The notes below the pieces were generated by a model, which made no database searches, had not been told where the DNA came from, and saw only the letters and a list, made by a program, of their open reading frames with translations. The position numbers were made by a program, and so were the translations under genes. Positions 1-7,524 of a DNA stretch of 16,709 nucleotides are shown here, piece by piece (position 1 is the stretch's first letter; every line of letters starts with the position of its first letter). Source of the stretch: an uncultured Oscillospiraceae bacterium (GTDB taxonomy: Bacteria; Bacillota; Clostridia; Oscillospirales; Oscillospiraceae); contig CAAEKQ010000144.1 of assembly GCA_900756575.1 (NCBI GenBank), forward strand, positions 1 to 16,709. The letters run 5' to 3'.

Positions 1-1239
1 CCCCTGGACACCCCCATCATCGAGGACGCGCAGATTCTCCTGGCAAAGGGCGGCGGTGAAACGGAAAAGCAGATTTATCGCTTCCAGAAGGGCGACAGCG
101 ATCTGGCCCTGCGGTTCGACCTGACCGTACCCCTGGCCAAGTATGTGGCGCTCCACTATGGCGAGCTGACGTTCCCCTTCCGCCGGTTCCAGATCGGCAA
201 GGTCTACCGGGGCGAGCGGGCCCAGAGAGGCCGGTTCCGGGAATTCTATCAGGCGGACATCGACATCATCGGCGACGGCAAGCTGGACATTATGAATGAG
301 GCGGAGATTCCGTCCATCATTTACAAGACCTTCTCCCGGCTGGGTCTGAAGCGGTTCCAGATTCGGGTGAACAACCGGAAGATCCTCAACGGCTTCTATG
401 CCATGCTGGGCCTGACCCAGCAGTCCGCCGCTGTGATGCGCACCGTGGACAAGCTGGATAAGATCGGCGCAGAAAAGGTCAAGGTGCTGCTGATGGAAGA
501 TGTGGGCGTTGCCGGGGAAGCCGCCGACGAGATCCTCAAGTTTATCGCCATTACCGGCAGCAATGAAGAAGTTCTGAACGCTCTCAAGGGCTATGTAGGC
601 AGAAACGAGATGTTCGATCAGGGCTATGAGGAACTCTGCACCGTGGCCCAGTATCTGGGCGCATTCGGCGTGCCCCAAGAGAACTTTCGGGTGGATCTCA
701 CCATTGCCCGGGGCCTGGACTATTACACCGGCACCGTTTATGAGACCGCTATGCTGGATCATCCCGAGATCGGCTCCATCTGCTCCGGCGGACGGTACGA
801 CAATCTTGCGGAGTATTATACCGATAAGCCCCTGCCCGGCGTGGGTATTTCCATCGGCGTGACCCGGCTGTTCTATGTGCTGGGCGAGCAGGGCATGCTG
901 AATGATGAGCTGGTAACTGCACCCGCCGATGTGCTGGTGCTGCCCATGACCGAGGATATGGGCCCCGCCATCACCGCTGCAACCGCACTGCGGGAGGCCG
1001 GAATTCGGACTCAGATCTACAGTGAAAAGAAGAAGTTTAAGGCGAAAATGTCCTACTGCTCCAAGCTGGGCATTCCCTTTGCCGTGCTGCTGGGCGAGGA
1101 TGAGATTGCGCAGAACAGTCTGTCAGTGAAGAACTTTGCCACCGGCGAGCAGGTTACCGTTTCTGCGGAGGAGGCCATCGCGCTGATCCGTCAGGAGCTG
1201 GATGCCCGCGCCGGCGGAACCGTAATCGTGGAAAAATAA
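1..1239 (+). CDS. hisS: Histidyl-tRNA synthetase, 5'-truncated by the window edge
   Basis: Charges tRNA(His) with histidine in the cytoplasm. The reading frame is open from base 1, so the start lies outside; 412 residues are visible and I estimate a few dozen are missing. Visible class II features: an ALRFDLTVP segment, motif 2 (VYRGERAQRGRFREF, bases about 202-246), the histidine-binding signature RGLDYYTGTVYE at 709-744, and SGGRYDNL just after it. A C-terminal anticodon-binding domain starts near ADVLVLP (about base 926), which argues against the regulatory paralogue HisZ, because HisZ lacks that domain. The FDLTVP form, instead of the RPEGT seen in the E. coli enzyme, places it with the eukaryote/archaea-like HisRS group. 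The stop TAA (1237-1239) is 16 bases before aspS, so the two genes are probably co-transcribed. Confidence 0.96.
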   Translation, partial: PLDTPIIEDAQILLAKGGGETEKQIYRFQKGDSDLALRFDLTVPLAKYVALHYGELTFPFRRFQIGKVYRGERAQRGRFREFYQADIDIIGDGKLDIMNEAEIPSIIYKTFSRLGLKRFQIRVNNRKILNGFYAMLGLTQQSAAVMRTVDKLDKIGAEKVKVLLMEDVGVAGEAADEILKFIAITGSNEEVLNALKGYVGRNEMFDQGYEELCTVAQYLGAFGVPQENFRVDLTIARGLDYYTGTVYETAMLDHPEIGSICSGGRYDNLAEYYTDKPLPGVGISIGVTRLFYVLGEQGMLNDELVTAPADVLVLPMTEDMGPAITAATALREAGIRTQIYSEKKKFKAKMSYCSKLGIPFAVLLGEDEIAQNSLSVKNFATGEQVTVSAEEAIALIRQELDARAGGTVIVEK

Positions 1240-1255
1240 TCTCAGGAGGAATATC

Positions 1256-3043
1256 ATGTTTCAATCCAGAACCCATACCTGCGGAGAGCTGCGGCTTTCC
1301 GATGCAGGCAAAACCGTAACCCTGGCCGGGTGGATGGAGAATGTCCGGGAGGTGGGCAGCAACTTTGCATTTGTTGTGCTCCGGGACTTCTACGGCACCA
1401 CCCAGGTGGTCATTGAATCCGAGGAAATGATGGCGGTGGTGAAGCCCCTGAACAAGGAGTCCACCATCTCCGTCACCGGCATCGTCCGGGAGCGGGAAAG
1501 CAAGAACAAAAAGATCCCCACCGGCGAGATCGAAGTGGTTCCCACCGAGATCAAGGTGCTGGGCCGCTGCCGCTATAACGAGCTGCCCTTTGAGATCAAC
1601 CGCAGCCGGGAAGCCGACGAGACTCAGCGGCTGAAGTACCGCTACCTGGACCTGAGAAATCCTGCGGTGAAGCAGAACATCATTCTCCGGTGCAATGTTG
1701 TTGCCGCTCTGCGTCAGGCCATGACCGAGCACGGCTTTATGGAGATCACCACCCCCATTCTCACCGCATCCTCTCCTGAGGGCGCAAGAGACTATCTGGT
1801 GCCCGCCAGAAAGCATCCCGGCAAGTTCTATGCCCTGCCTCAGGCACCCCAGCAGTTTAAGCAGCTGCTGATGACCGCAGGCTTTGACCGCTATTTCCAG
1901 ATTGCGCCCTGCTTCCGGGATGAGGACGCCCGTGGTGACCGTTCTCCCGGCGAGTTCTATCAGATGGATATGGAGATGGCCTTTGCCAGCCAGGAGGATG
2001 TGTTCGCAGTGCTGGAGGACGTGCTGCCGCCCATCTTCGCAAAGTACGGCACCTATCACATCGCCTCCGACGCCCCCTTCCGCCGGATCCCCTACCGTCA
2101 GGCCATGGAGGAGTACGGCTCCGATAAGCCCGACCTGCGCATTGATCTGAAGGTGCAGGACGTGACCGAGCTGCTCTCCAGCATCGGCTTCGGCCCCTTC
2201 GAGGGCAACGTAGTCAAGGCGGTGGCCGTATCCGACTGCACCCTGGCCCGAAAGGCAACCGACAAGCTCTGCGCCGAGGTTGAGGTACAGGCCGGTCAGA
2301 AGCCCTACTGGTTTAAGATGGACGACAAGGGCGCCATTGCAGGCGGTATTGCAAAGTTCATCAACGCCGATCCCGCCATTGCGGAAAAGGTCACTGAGGC
2401 GCTGAACCTCCAGCCGGGTACCCTGGTATTCCTGTCCACTGGCAAGCTGGGTGAGGCGCAGAAGACCGCCGGTGTGATGCGCAAGCTGCTGGGCGCCGCC
2501 TGCGAAGGCCATATGGACAAGGAGCGCTATGAGTTCTGCTGGATCGTAGACTTCCCCATGTACGAAATCGGCGAGGAACCCGGGGAGCTGGAATTCTGCC
2601 ACAACCCCTTCTCCATGCCCGCCGGCGGCCTGGAGACCCTGCTGAAGGCAGAGCGGGGCGAGATGGATCCCCTGGACATTCTGGCGGATCAGTACGACCT
2701 GGTTTGCAACGGCGTAGAGCTGTCCTCCGGCGCAGTCCGGAACCACGATCCCGAGATCATGGTCAAGGCCTTTGAGATGGTCCGCCTGGGCGAGGACGAT
2801 GTAAAGTCCCGGTTCCCGGCCATGTACAATGCCTTCTGCTACGGTGCGCCTCCCCATGCGGGCATCGCGCCCGGCGTAGATCGTATGGTGATGCTGCTGT
2901 CCGGCGAGGAGTCCATTCGCGAGGTCATTGCGTTCCCCATGAACAAAAACGCGCAGGACATTATGATGGGCGCACCCTCCACCGTAGAGCAGTCTCAGCT
3001 GGACGAACTGCACATTCAGATCAATCTTCCCGCAGACGAGTAA
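1256..3043 (+). CDS. aspS: Aspartyl-tRNA synthetase, copy 1 (probably the tRNA(Asp) enzyme)
   Basis: Activates aspartate and loads it on tRNA. The protein has 595 residues, normal for bacterial AspRS. An N-terminal OB-fold anticodon-binding domain (about 1-105) is followed by RYLDLR (129-134), SSPEGARDYL (172-181), class II motif 2 around CFRDEDARGDRSPGEF (219-234), the bacterial GAD-type insertion (about 295-420) and motif 3, PPHAGIAPGVDRM (532-544). The start is set by AGGAGG at 1244-1249, six bases upstream of ATG. It belongs to a sequence type with DARGDRSPGEFYQ where the second AspRS in this window (7585-9666) has DLRADRQPEFTQ, so the two are not a recent duplication. By a hand alignment to E. 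coli AspRS, Lys83 sits where discriminating enzymes carry Lys. I infer this is the housekeeping, discriminating copy; the sequence alone does not prove that. Confidence 0.95.
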   Translation: MFQSRTHTCGELRLSDAGKTVTLAGWMENVREVGSNFAFVVLRDFYGTTQVVIESEEMMAVVKPLNKESTISVTGIVRERESKNKKIPTGEIEVVPTEIKVLGRCRYNELPFEINRSREADETQRLKYRYLDLRNPAVKQNIILRCNVVAALRQAMTEHGFMEITTPILTASSPEGARDYLVPARKHPGKFYALPQAPQQFKQLLMTAGFDRYFQIAPCFRDEDARGDRSPGEFYQMDMEMAFASQEDVFAVLEDVLPPIFAKYGTYHIASDAPFRRIPYRQAMEEYGSDKPDLRIDLKVQDVTELLSSIGFGPFEGNVVKAVAVSDCTLARKATDKLCAEVEVQAGQKPYWFKMDDKGAIAGGIAKFINADPAIAEKVTEALNLQPGTLVFLSTGKLGEAQKTAGVMRKLLGAACEGHMDKERYEFCWIVDFPMYEIGEEPGELEFCHNPFSMPAGGLETLLKAERGEMDPLDILADQYDLVCNGVELSSGAVRNHDPEIMVKAFEMVRLGEDDVKSRFPAMYNAFCYGAPPHAGIAPGVDRMVMLLSGEESIREVIAFPMNKNAQDIMMGAPSTVEQSQLDELHIQINLPADE

Positions 3044-3105
3044 GGAACAGCAAACTCACAGGTAATATTTGTGCCCGAATTCCTTCGGGAACGTAAAAAA
3101 AGTTC

Positions 3106-3134
3106 TTGTAGATTCCGCAATTTTGCACTATAAT
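3106..3134 (+). promoter_or_regulatory. Sigma-A-type promoter of the flavoprotein gene
   Basis: A perfect -10 TATAAT (3129-3134) is preceded, with a 17-base spacer, by a weak -35 TTGTAG (3106-3111). Transcription would begin near 3141, giving a short leader ending in AGGAGG (3159-3164), eight bases before the ATG at 3173. The region 3044-3105 after aspS has a CCCGAA/TTCGGG hairpin (3074-3089) but no T-run, so it is not a convincing terminator. Confidence 0.7.
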
Positions 3135-3172
3135 AGGGAAACAGAAGAAAAAACTTTTAGGAGGATATACAA

Positions 3173-4750
3173 ATGAAACATATTGAAGCCGATGTTGTAC
3201 TCGTTGGCGGCGGCATGTCCGGCCTCTGCGCTGCAACCCAGGCACAGGAGTCACTGAACGCTACCGGCGGCGGCTCCGTTGTTGTTTTTGAGAAGTCCGG
3301 CACCATTGGCGGCGCAGCCAACATGGGCATGGCTTTCTTCGCCGTTGAGTCCCAGCTCCAGAAGGAGACCATGACCAACGACTACACCAAGGACGAGGCC
3401 TTCAACTTCTTCATGGAGTATACCCACTGGCGTTCCGACGCCAAGCTGGTCCGTCGCTGGTTCAATATGTCCGGTGAAACCGTACAGTGGATGCAGGACA
3501 AGGGCGTTGAGTTCCTGGGCGTATTCAAGTACTTCAAGAACTCCAAGGCTACCCAGCACATGGTCAAGCTCCCCGGCTCCAACAAGCCCACCGAGCGCTG
3601 CGCTTCCGTTATGATCAAGACCGTCACCGAGTATGCCCGTGAGATCGGCGTTGAGTTCAACCTGAATACTCCCGTCAAGCAGCTGCTCACCGGCTCCAAG
3701 GGTCAGGCCCGCGGCGTTATCGCTGTTGGCGAGGATGGCGAGGAGATCGAGTGCCTGGCAAATGCCGTGATTGTCACCACCGGCGGCATCGGCAACAATG
3801 TTGACATGATCGAGAAGCACATGGGCTGGAAGTGGGGCGTTGATATGTTCACGTTCCGTATCCCCGGCCTGGACGGCGACGGCATGAATATGCTGTGGGC
3901 TCTGGGTGCAAAGCAGGCAAAGGTCAACATGGAGGTTACCTACAATACCCCCGGTACCACCGACGTGTTCAAGACCCTGTCCGAGACCATGCGTCAGCCC
4001 AACCTGATGGTGAACCTGGACGGCAAGCGTTTCATCAACGAGGCCATCATGGACAACACCACCTACACCGGCAACTCCCTGCTGCTCCAGAAGAAGCACA
4101 TGGGCATTTCCATCATCGACTCCACCATCGTAGACTACTACAAGAAGAACGGTCTCGATTATATCACCTATCATCACGGCATCACCAACCTGGACAACTG
4201 GGAGCGTGAGAAGGAGCTGTACTTCTCTGGCGCGCAGTCTGCCGGCGGCAACAACGTCTTCGCCAGCGAGGACAAGGAGGTTTCCTACGGCGCTGACAAT
4301 CAGGAGCACAACTTCTTCGAGTGCCAGACCATCGAGGAGATTGCCGAGAAGACCGGCGTGAACCTGGAGAACCTGAAGAAGACCATCGAGGAGTACAACG
4401 CCATGTGCAACGGCACCCAGGCCGGCTACGACTGGCAGTTCACCAAGCCCGCCAAGTTCCTCAAGCCCCTGCTGAAGGGACCCTACTATGTGGCTCGTCA
4501 CTTCCCCTCCGGCTACGGCTCCCTGGGCGGCATTCAGGTCAACGAGAACATGCAGGTTCTCGACACCGAGCTCGAGCCCATGCCCGGCTTCTATGCCTGC
4601 GGCACCGACACGGCTACCGTGTTCGCTGATTCCTACTGCTTCTATCATCCCGGCTCCACCATGTCCTACGCCATCAACTCCGGCCGTATCGCCGGTATGG
4701 AGGCTGTAGCCTACATGGATTCCGATGCGTTCATCGATCCCGAGGACTAA
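3173..4750 (+). CDS. FAD-dependent oxidoreductase, fumarate-reductase flavoprotein family
   Basis: A cytoplasmic flavoprotein of 525 residues related to the FAD_binding_2 / fumarate reductase flavoprotein subunit family, which reduces activated double bonds or carries out related redox steps; the substrate is unknown. The N-terminus has the Rossmann dinucleotide site VVLVGGGMSGLCA (8-20) and an acidic FEK (39-41). GTIGGAANMG (43-52), VTTGGIGNN (201-209), LDGDGMNM (233-240) and KRFINEA (285-291) follow, and the C-terminal FAD signature includes MPGFYACGTDT and YAINSGRIAGMEA. There is no signal peptide, FMN-binding or heme domain, so an electron donor must come from elsewhere. All 12 arginines I checked use CGT or CGC and none CGG, unlike the CGG-rich neighbours, which suggests high expression. 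It has its own promoter (3106-3134), strong RBS and terminator (4770-4802). Urocanate- or other enoate-reductase activity is equally possible. Confidence 0.9.
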   Translation: MKHIEADVVLVGGGMSGLCAATQAQESLNATGGGSVVVFEKSGTIGGAANMGMAFFAVESQLQKETMTNDYTKDEAFNFFMEYTHWRSDAKLVRRWFNMSGETVQWMQDKGVEFLGVFKYFKNSKATQHMVKLPGSNKPTERCASVMIKTVTEYAREIGVEFNLNTPVKQLLTGSKGQARGVIAVGEDGEEIECLANAVIVTTGGIGNNVDMIEKHMGWKWGVDMFTFRIPGLDGDGMNMLWALGAKQAKVNMEVTYNTPGTTDVFKTLSETMRQPNLMVNLDGKRFINEAIMDNTTYTGNSLLLQKKHMGISIIDSTIVDYYKKNGLDYITYHHGITNLDNWEREKELYFSGAQSAGGNNVFASEDKEVSYGADNQEHNFFECQTIEEIAEKTGVNLENLKKTIEEYNAMCNGTQAGYDWQFTKPAKFLKPLLKGPYYVARHFPSGYGSLGGIQVNENMQVLDTELEPMPGFYACGTDTATVFADSYCFYHPGSTMSYAINSGRIAGMEAVAYMDSDAFIDPED

Positions 4751-4769
4751 TTGATCTGTGAAGTTCTGT

Positions 4770-4802
4770 GCCGGCAATCCCTCTGGGGTTGCCGGCCTTT
4801 TT
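4770..4802 (+). terminator. Rho-independent terminator after the flavoprotein gene
   Basis: An 8-bp perfect stem GCCGGCAA (4770-4777) / TTGCCGGC (4789-4796) with an 11-base loop is followed by a T-run (4798-4802). It lies 20 bases past the stop codon and closes the flavoprotein gene as a single-gene unit. Confidence 0.85.
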
Positions 4803-4829
4803 ATCCGCGGCAAAACGGGAGAATGCGCC

Positions 4830-5333
4830 ATGAAGGAAGAACAGGTTTTTCACACGATTCCACCGGTTTACGACAAAACCAGCCGGGTTTTACTGCTGGG
4901 CACCATGCCGTCGCCCAAATCCCGGGAGGCGGGGTTTTATTACGGCCATCCCCAGAACCGGATGTGGAAGGTGCTGGGGCAGGTGTTCGGAGAGGAAACA
5001 CCCATGGGCACGGATGCGCGCCGGGCCTTTCTTCTGCGGCATCATATCGCTATGTGGGACGTGCTGGCGGCCTGCACCATTCGCGGGGCCGAGGACAGCT
5101 CCATTGCTGATGCGGTGCCCAACGATATTCGGCCGATTTTGTCGGAAGCGCCTGTGGAGCATATTTACACCACCGGACGAAAGGCGTTTTCTCTGTATCG
5201 AAAATATCTCCAGCCGGTTACAGGGCGGGAGGCCATTTGTCTGCCCTCTACCTCACCGGCCAACTGCCGCTGGGAGACCGTGGATACGCTCACCGAAGCG
5301 TACAGCGTGCTGAAAGCGGCAGACGAGGGATGA
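4830..5333 (+). CDS. DNA-deoxyinosine (hypoxanthine-DNA) glycosylase, UDG superfamily
   Basis: Small 167-residue base-excision repair enzyme expected to remove hypoxanthine, the deamination product of adenine, from DNA. The uracil-DNA-glycosylase superfamily fold is indicated by LLLGTMPSPKS (21-31) and the family signature GFYYGHPQNRMW (35-46); the Asn of HPQN (43) is the likely counterpart of the residue important in characterised hypoxanthine-DNA glycosylases. LPSTSPAN (138-145) is the C-terminal substrate-binding motif of that group. I chose ATG 4830 because GGGAG (4817-4821) lies eight bases upstream; the longer GTG start at 4758 would place coding sequence through the preceding terminator hairpin. 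It is followed by the PHP gene after 64 bases with no terminator between them, so the two may share a transcript. Assignment to this UDG family is firm; the exact lesion preference is inferred. Confidence 0.85.
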   Translation: MKEEQVFHTIPPVYDKTSRVLLLGTMPSPKSREAGFYYGHPQNRMWKVLGQVFGEETPMGTDARRAFLLRHHIAMWDVLAACTIRGAEDSSIADAVPNDIRPILSEAPVEHIYTTGRKAFSLYRKYLQPVTGREAICLPSTSPANCRWETVDTLTEAYSVLKAADEG

Positions 5334-5397
5334 ATCCCCAAACAAAAAGGGGAGTGTCATCCCAAACACACCGATTTTTCCAGAAAGGTTGAATCGT

Positions 5398-6243
5398 ATG
5401 GATAAAATTGATATGCACGTACACACCACCGCCTCCGACGGCACCATGCGCCCGGAGCACGTGGTTTCTCTGGCGGCTATGCAGGGACTCAAGGCCATCG
5501 CCATTACCGACCATGACACCATGGACGGCATTGTAGAAGCGGGCAAGGCGGGGGAACTGATGGGCGTGACCATCATCCCCGGCATTGAGCTTTCCACGGA
5601 CTATCAGGGCAAGGAAGTCCATGTGCTGGGCTATTTCCTGGACGAAAATGCCCCGGCGCTGAAGGAATATCAAAGCTGGGCAGCGGAAAAGCGTCAGGAG
5701 CGCAATGAGAAGATTCTGGAACGGCTCCGGAAAAAGGGGTTCGAGATCACCATGGAGCAGTTGAAGGAGGCAAACCCCGATGCAGTGATCGGACGGCCTC
5801 ATATTGCCCGGAAGCTGGTGGAGCTGGGGGCTGTGGAAAACGTTTCCGAGGCGTTCCGGCGGTATTTGTCCGAGGGACGCAGCTGCTATGTGGCCCGGGA
5901 GCTCATTGGTTTTACGGATGCGGCACGGCTCATCAAGCGCTGCAACGGCGTGGCGGTGCTGGCCCATCCCCTCCAGTACGGCTATAATAAGAGCCAGTTG
6001 GATGCATTGGTCAAAACTGCGGCGCAGGCGGGCTTTTCCGGCATGGAAATCTACTACACCGGCTATACTGAAGCCGATCAGAAAAAGCTTTTTGACCTGG
6101 CGGAGAAATATACCCTGCTGCCCACCGGCGGCAGTGATTTCCACGGAGATAACAAGCCTGGGGTACAGCTGGGCACCGGCGACGGCAAGCTGTCGGTTCC
6201 GGCGTATTTCCTGATCATGCTGGCCCAGAGCCAATATCAGTGA
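5398..6243 (+). CDS. PHP-domain metal-dependent phosphoesterase (RNase AM / YciV-like)
   Basis: A 281-residue protein of the PHP superfamily, in which clustered His/Asp/Glu residues hold two or three metal ions that hydrolyse phosphoester bonds. Visible ligands: HVH (7-9), D14, TDHD (37-40), the Glu of GIEL (64), H75, GRPHIAR (133-138), LAHP (189-192) and SDFHG (246-250). This arrangement matches the stand-alone PHP proteins related to E. coli RNase AM (YciV/TrpH), a 5'-3' exonuclease on RNA and short oligonucleotides, rather than HisK histidinol phosphatase or the PHP domain of DNA polymerases. The start ATG 5398 is supported by AGAAAGG (5382-5388), nine bases away; an in-frame TTG at 5389 overlaps the spacer and is less likely. 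It lies downstream of the glycosylase and ends at a strong terminator (6251-6294). Nucleic-acid substrate is inferred from family resemblance. Confidence 0.85.
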   Translation: MDKIDMHVHTTASDGTMRPEHVVSLAAMQGLKAIAITDHDTMDGIVEAGKAGELMGVTIIPGIELSTDYQGKEVHVLGYFLDENAPALKEYQSWAAEKRQERNEKILERLRKKGFEITMEQLKEANPDAVIGRPHIARKLVELGAVENVSEAFRRYLSEGRSCYVARELIGFTDAARLIKRCNGVAVLAHPLQYGYNKSQLDALVKTAAQAGFSGMEIYYTGYTEADQKKLFDLAEKYTLLPTGGSDFHGDNKPGVQLGTGDGKLSVPAYFLIMLAQSQYQ

Positions 6244-6250
6244 GATCAAG

Positions 6251-6294
6251 ACGGACTGCCATGGGAGCATATCACATCCCCGGCAGTCCGTTTT
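6251..6294 (+). terminator. Rho-independent terminator after the PHP gene
   Basis: A 10-bp perfect outer stem ACGGACTGCC (6251-6260) / GGCAGTCCGT (6282-6291) extends inward through GGGA/TCCC and is followed by TTTT (6291-6294). It sits between convergent genes; the opposite strand lacks a T-run, so it mainly serves the plus-strand unit. Confidence 0.8.
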
Positions 6295-6295
6295 C

Positions 6296-7039
6296 CTATG
6301 CGTCGATGAAGACTTTGGAGACGTAGCCCTCTTTGCCGTCGTGGAGTACCCGGTACCAGTCGCCGTCTTCCCCCAGCAGACGGACGGTGTGTCCGTTGGG
6401 AATGGACGCAATCACCGGATAGTCCAGCCCCGGTCCGCTGCGAAGATTCAGCGTGCCATAGCTGAGGGCGACCACGCCGTCCCGGGGAAATGCACCACCG
6501 GGCTCCCGGAACGGAATGCCGAAATACTCCGTCAGCGCGAGAACAATGGTTCGGGCAATGAGCCCCAGGTTCTCGGTGATCCAGTTGGCGTCGGCCTCGT
6601 TGTCGTGATAGGCCAGCTCGATGAACACCGAGGGGGCGCGGGTTTGCCGGACTTCTCCAATGGCGGTGGTGCCCAGGGCGCGCACCTTGCCCGGGACGGG
6701 ATAGATGGTGGAAAGGGCCTGGGCAATGAGATTCGCCGCCTTTTTGCCCTGGGTGCTGGAGGGGTAATAATAGACGTCGCTGCCCTGAATCTGACCGTAG
6801 AGATTGGGCGGCGCGGCATTGGAATGGAGCGCCAGGTGGAGGTCATAATTTCCGCTGTTGCTCTGCCGGATGGACTGGGCGGCGGAACCGGTGGGGGAGT
6901 TTCGACTGAAGGTGATCCCCGAGGCGGTGAGATAAGGCTCCATGGCGTCCGCCAGCCGGTTCATCCAATATTCTTCGGAATTGCCGGTGACATAGAGATT
7001 GCCCTCCTGGGTGGACGGGCTGAGAAAAATGCTGGGCAT
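6296..7039 (-). CDS. N-acetylmuramoyl-L-alanine amidase with C-terminal SH3 domain
   Basis: A 247-residue peptidoglycan hydrolase that cuts the bond between N-acetylmuramic acid and L-Ala of the stem peptide. The N-terminal part (1-175) is an Amidase_3-type zinc amidase of the variant that begins with an IFLSPS...GN segment rather than the usual DPGHGG; visible active-site pieces are YDLHLALHSNAAPP (65-78, His72) and VFIELAYHDN (138-147, Glu141). The C-terminal part (about 188-247) is a bacterial SH3 domain with LNLRSGPGLDYPVI and GYVSKVFI, which usually binds the wall. There is no signal peptide, so the protein would need lysis, a holin or a mother-cell role to reach peptidoglycan. ATG 7039 is chosen because AAAGGAG lies six bases upstream; the longer frame to 7213 has no such site. 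It is convergent with the PHP gene and divergent from the T-box operon. Whether it acts in sporulation, autolysis or as a phage-derived lysin cannot be told. Confidence 0.85.
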   Translation of the reverse strand: MPSIFLSPSTQEGNLYVTGNSEEYWMNRLADAMEPYLTASGITFSRNSPTGSAAQSIRQSNSGNYDLHLALHSNAAPPNLYGQIQGSDVYYYPSSTQGKKAANLIAQALSTIYPVPGKVRALGTTAIGEVRQTRAPSVFIELAYHDNEADANWITENLGLIARTIVLALTEYFGIPFREPGGAFPRDGVVALSYGTLNLRSGPGLDYPVIASIPNGHTVRLLGEDGDWYRVLHDGKEGYVSKVFIDA

Positions 7040-7076
7040 AATAGGCTCCTTTCTGATGCGGAATCCAAATTTCACA

Positions 7077-7091
7077 GTGCATTCTATGCAC
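7077..7091. promoter_or_regulatory. Perfect inverted repeat upstream of the amidase (possible operator or promoter element)
   Basis: GTGCAT-TCT-ATGCAC is a perfect 6-bp inverted repeat 37 bases upstream of the amidase start. On the minus strand it contains CATAGAAT, loosely like the -10 of sporulation sigma E/K promoters, but I see no clear matching -35. Either a protein-binding site or a promoter element is possible. Confidence 0.3.
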
Positions 7092-7232
7092 CAGGACGGC
7101 AATCTTGTTCCGGTTTTGTGGAAAGCTTTGATTTTGGGAAAAATGCAGCGCCGTCCTGCATACTTCACCGTTTTTTGCGGATACTTCCCAGAACAGCCCG
7201 TGGAAATTTGCAAAGTTTATGCAATTAGCCCC

Positions 7233-7261
7233 TTGACCGGGAAATCCTTTGAATGTATAAT
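7233..7261 (+). promoter_or_regulatory. Sigma-A promoter of the T-box / aspS-gatC-gatA-gatB operon
   Basis: TTGACC (7233-7238) and a perfect TATAAT (7256-7261) with a 17-base spacer, the best promoter in the window. Transcription would start at about 7267, just upstream of Stem I of the T-box leader. Confidence 0.88.
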
Positions 7262-7481
7262 GGGCAGTAATTTGATATTATTCCGAAAGGCTATGATGGG
7301 AAAAAGTAATGGAATTTTCCGCCGTACAGAGAGCTGGGTAAGCTGAAAGCCAGCCGGCGCGTTTCACGAACGAACATCCCGGAGCCGCAGCTCGAACGTT
7401 CCAACGAATCAGTAGGGTGTGCCGCGGTCAGCGCGTTACAGCTGATGCTTAATCGCAATGAGCGGATTCGCAAGAATTCAT

Positions 7482-7524
7482 ATGGGTGGTACCACGGAAG
7501 TATTTGTTATGCCTTTCGTCCCAT
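7482..7524 (+). promoter_or_regulatory. T-box antiterminator
   Basis: Helix A1 pairs ATGGG (7482-7486) with CCCAT (7520-7524), helix A2 pairs ACGGAAG (7494-7500) with CTTTCGT (7513-7519), leaving the textbook 7-base bulge TGGTACC (7487-7493). TGGT in the bulge would pair with the ACCA or, by wobble, GCCA end of the tRNA. The structure shares 7513-7522 with the terminator stem, so the two are mutually exclusive. Confidence 0.88.

Noticed and set aside
1154..3013. A 619-residue minus-strand frame opposite aspS, and a similar 526-residue frame at 3251-4831
   Set aside because: Both are antisense to well-identified genes and have no motifs or ribosome binding sites.
3074..3089. CCCGAA/TTCGGG hairpin after aspS as a terminator
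   Set aside because: The stem is only 6 bp and is followed by ACGTAAAAAAAG, with no T-run on the plus strand.
4758..4829. A longer N-terminus of the glycosylase from GTG 4758
   Set aside because: It would translate through the flavoprotein terminator hairpin; ATG 4830 has a ribosome binding site and the family motif begins a normal distance from it.
5336..5353. TCCCC/GGGGA hairpin before the PHP gene as a terminator
   Set aside because: Only 5 bp and no T-run after it; more likely chance.
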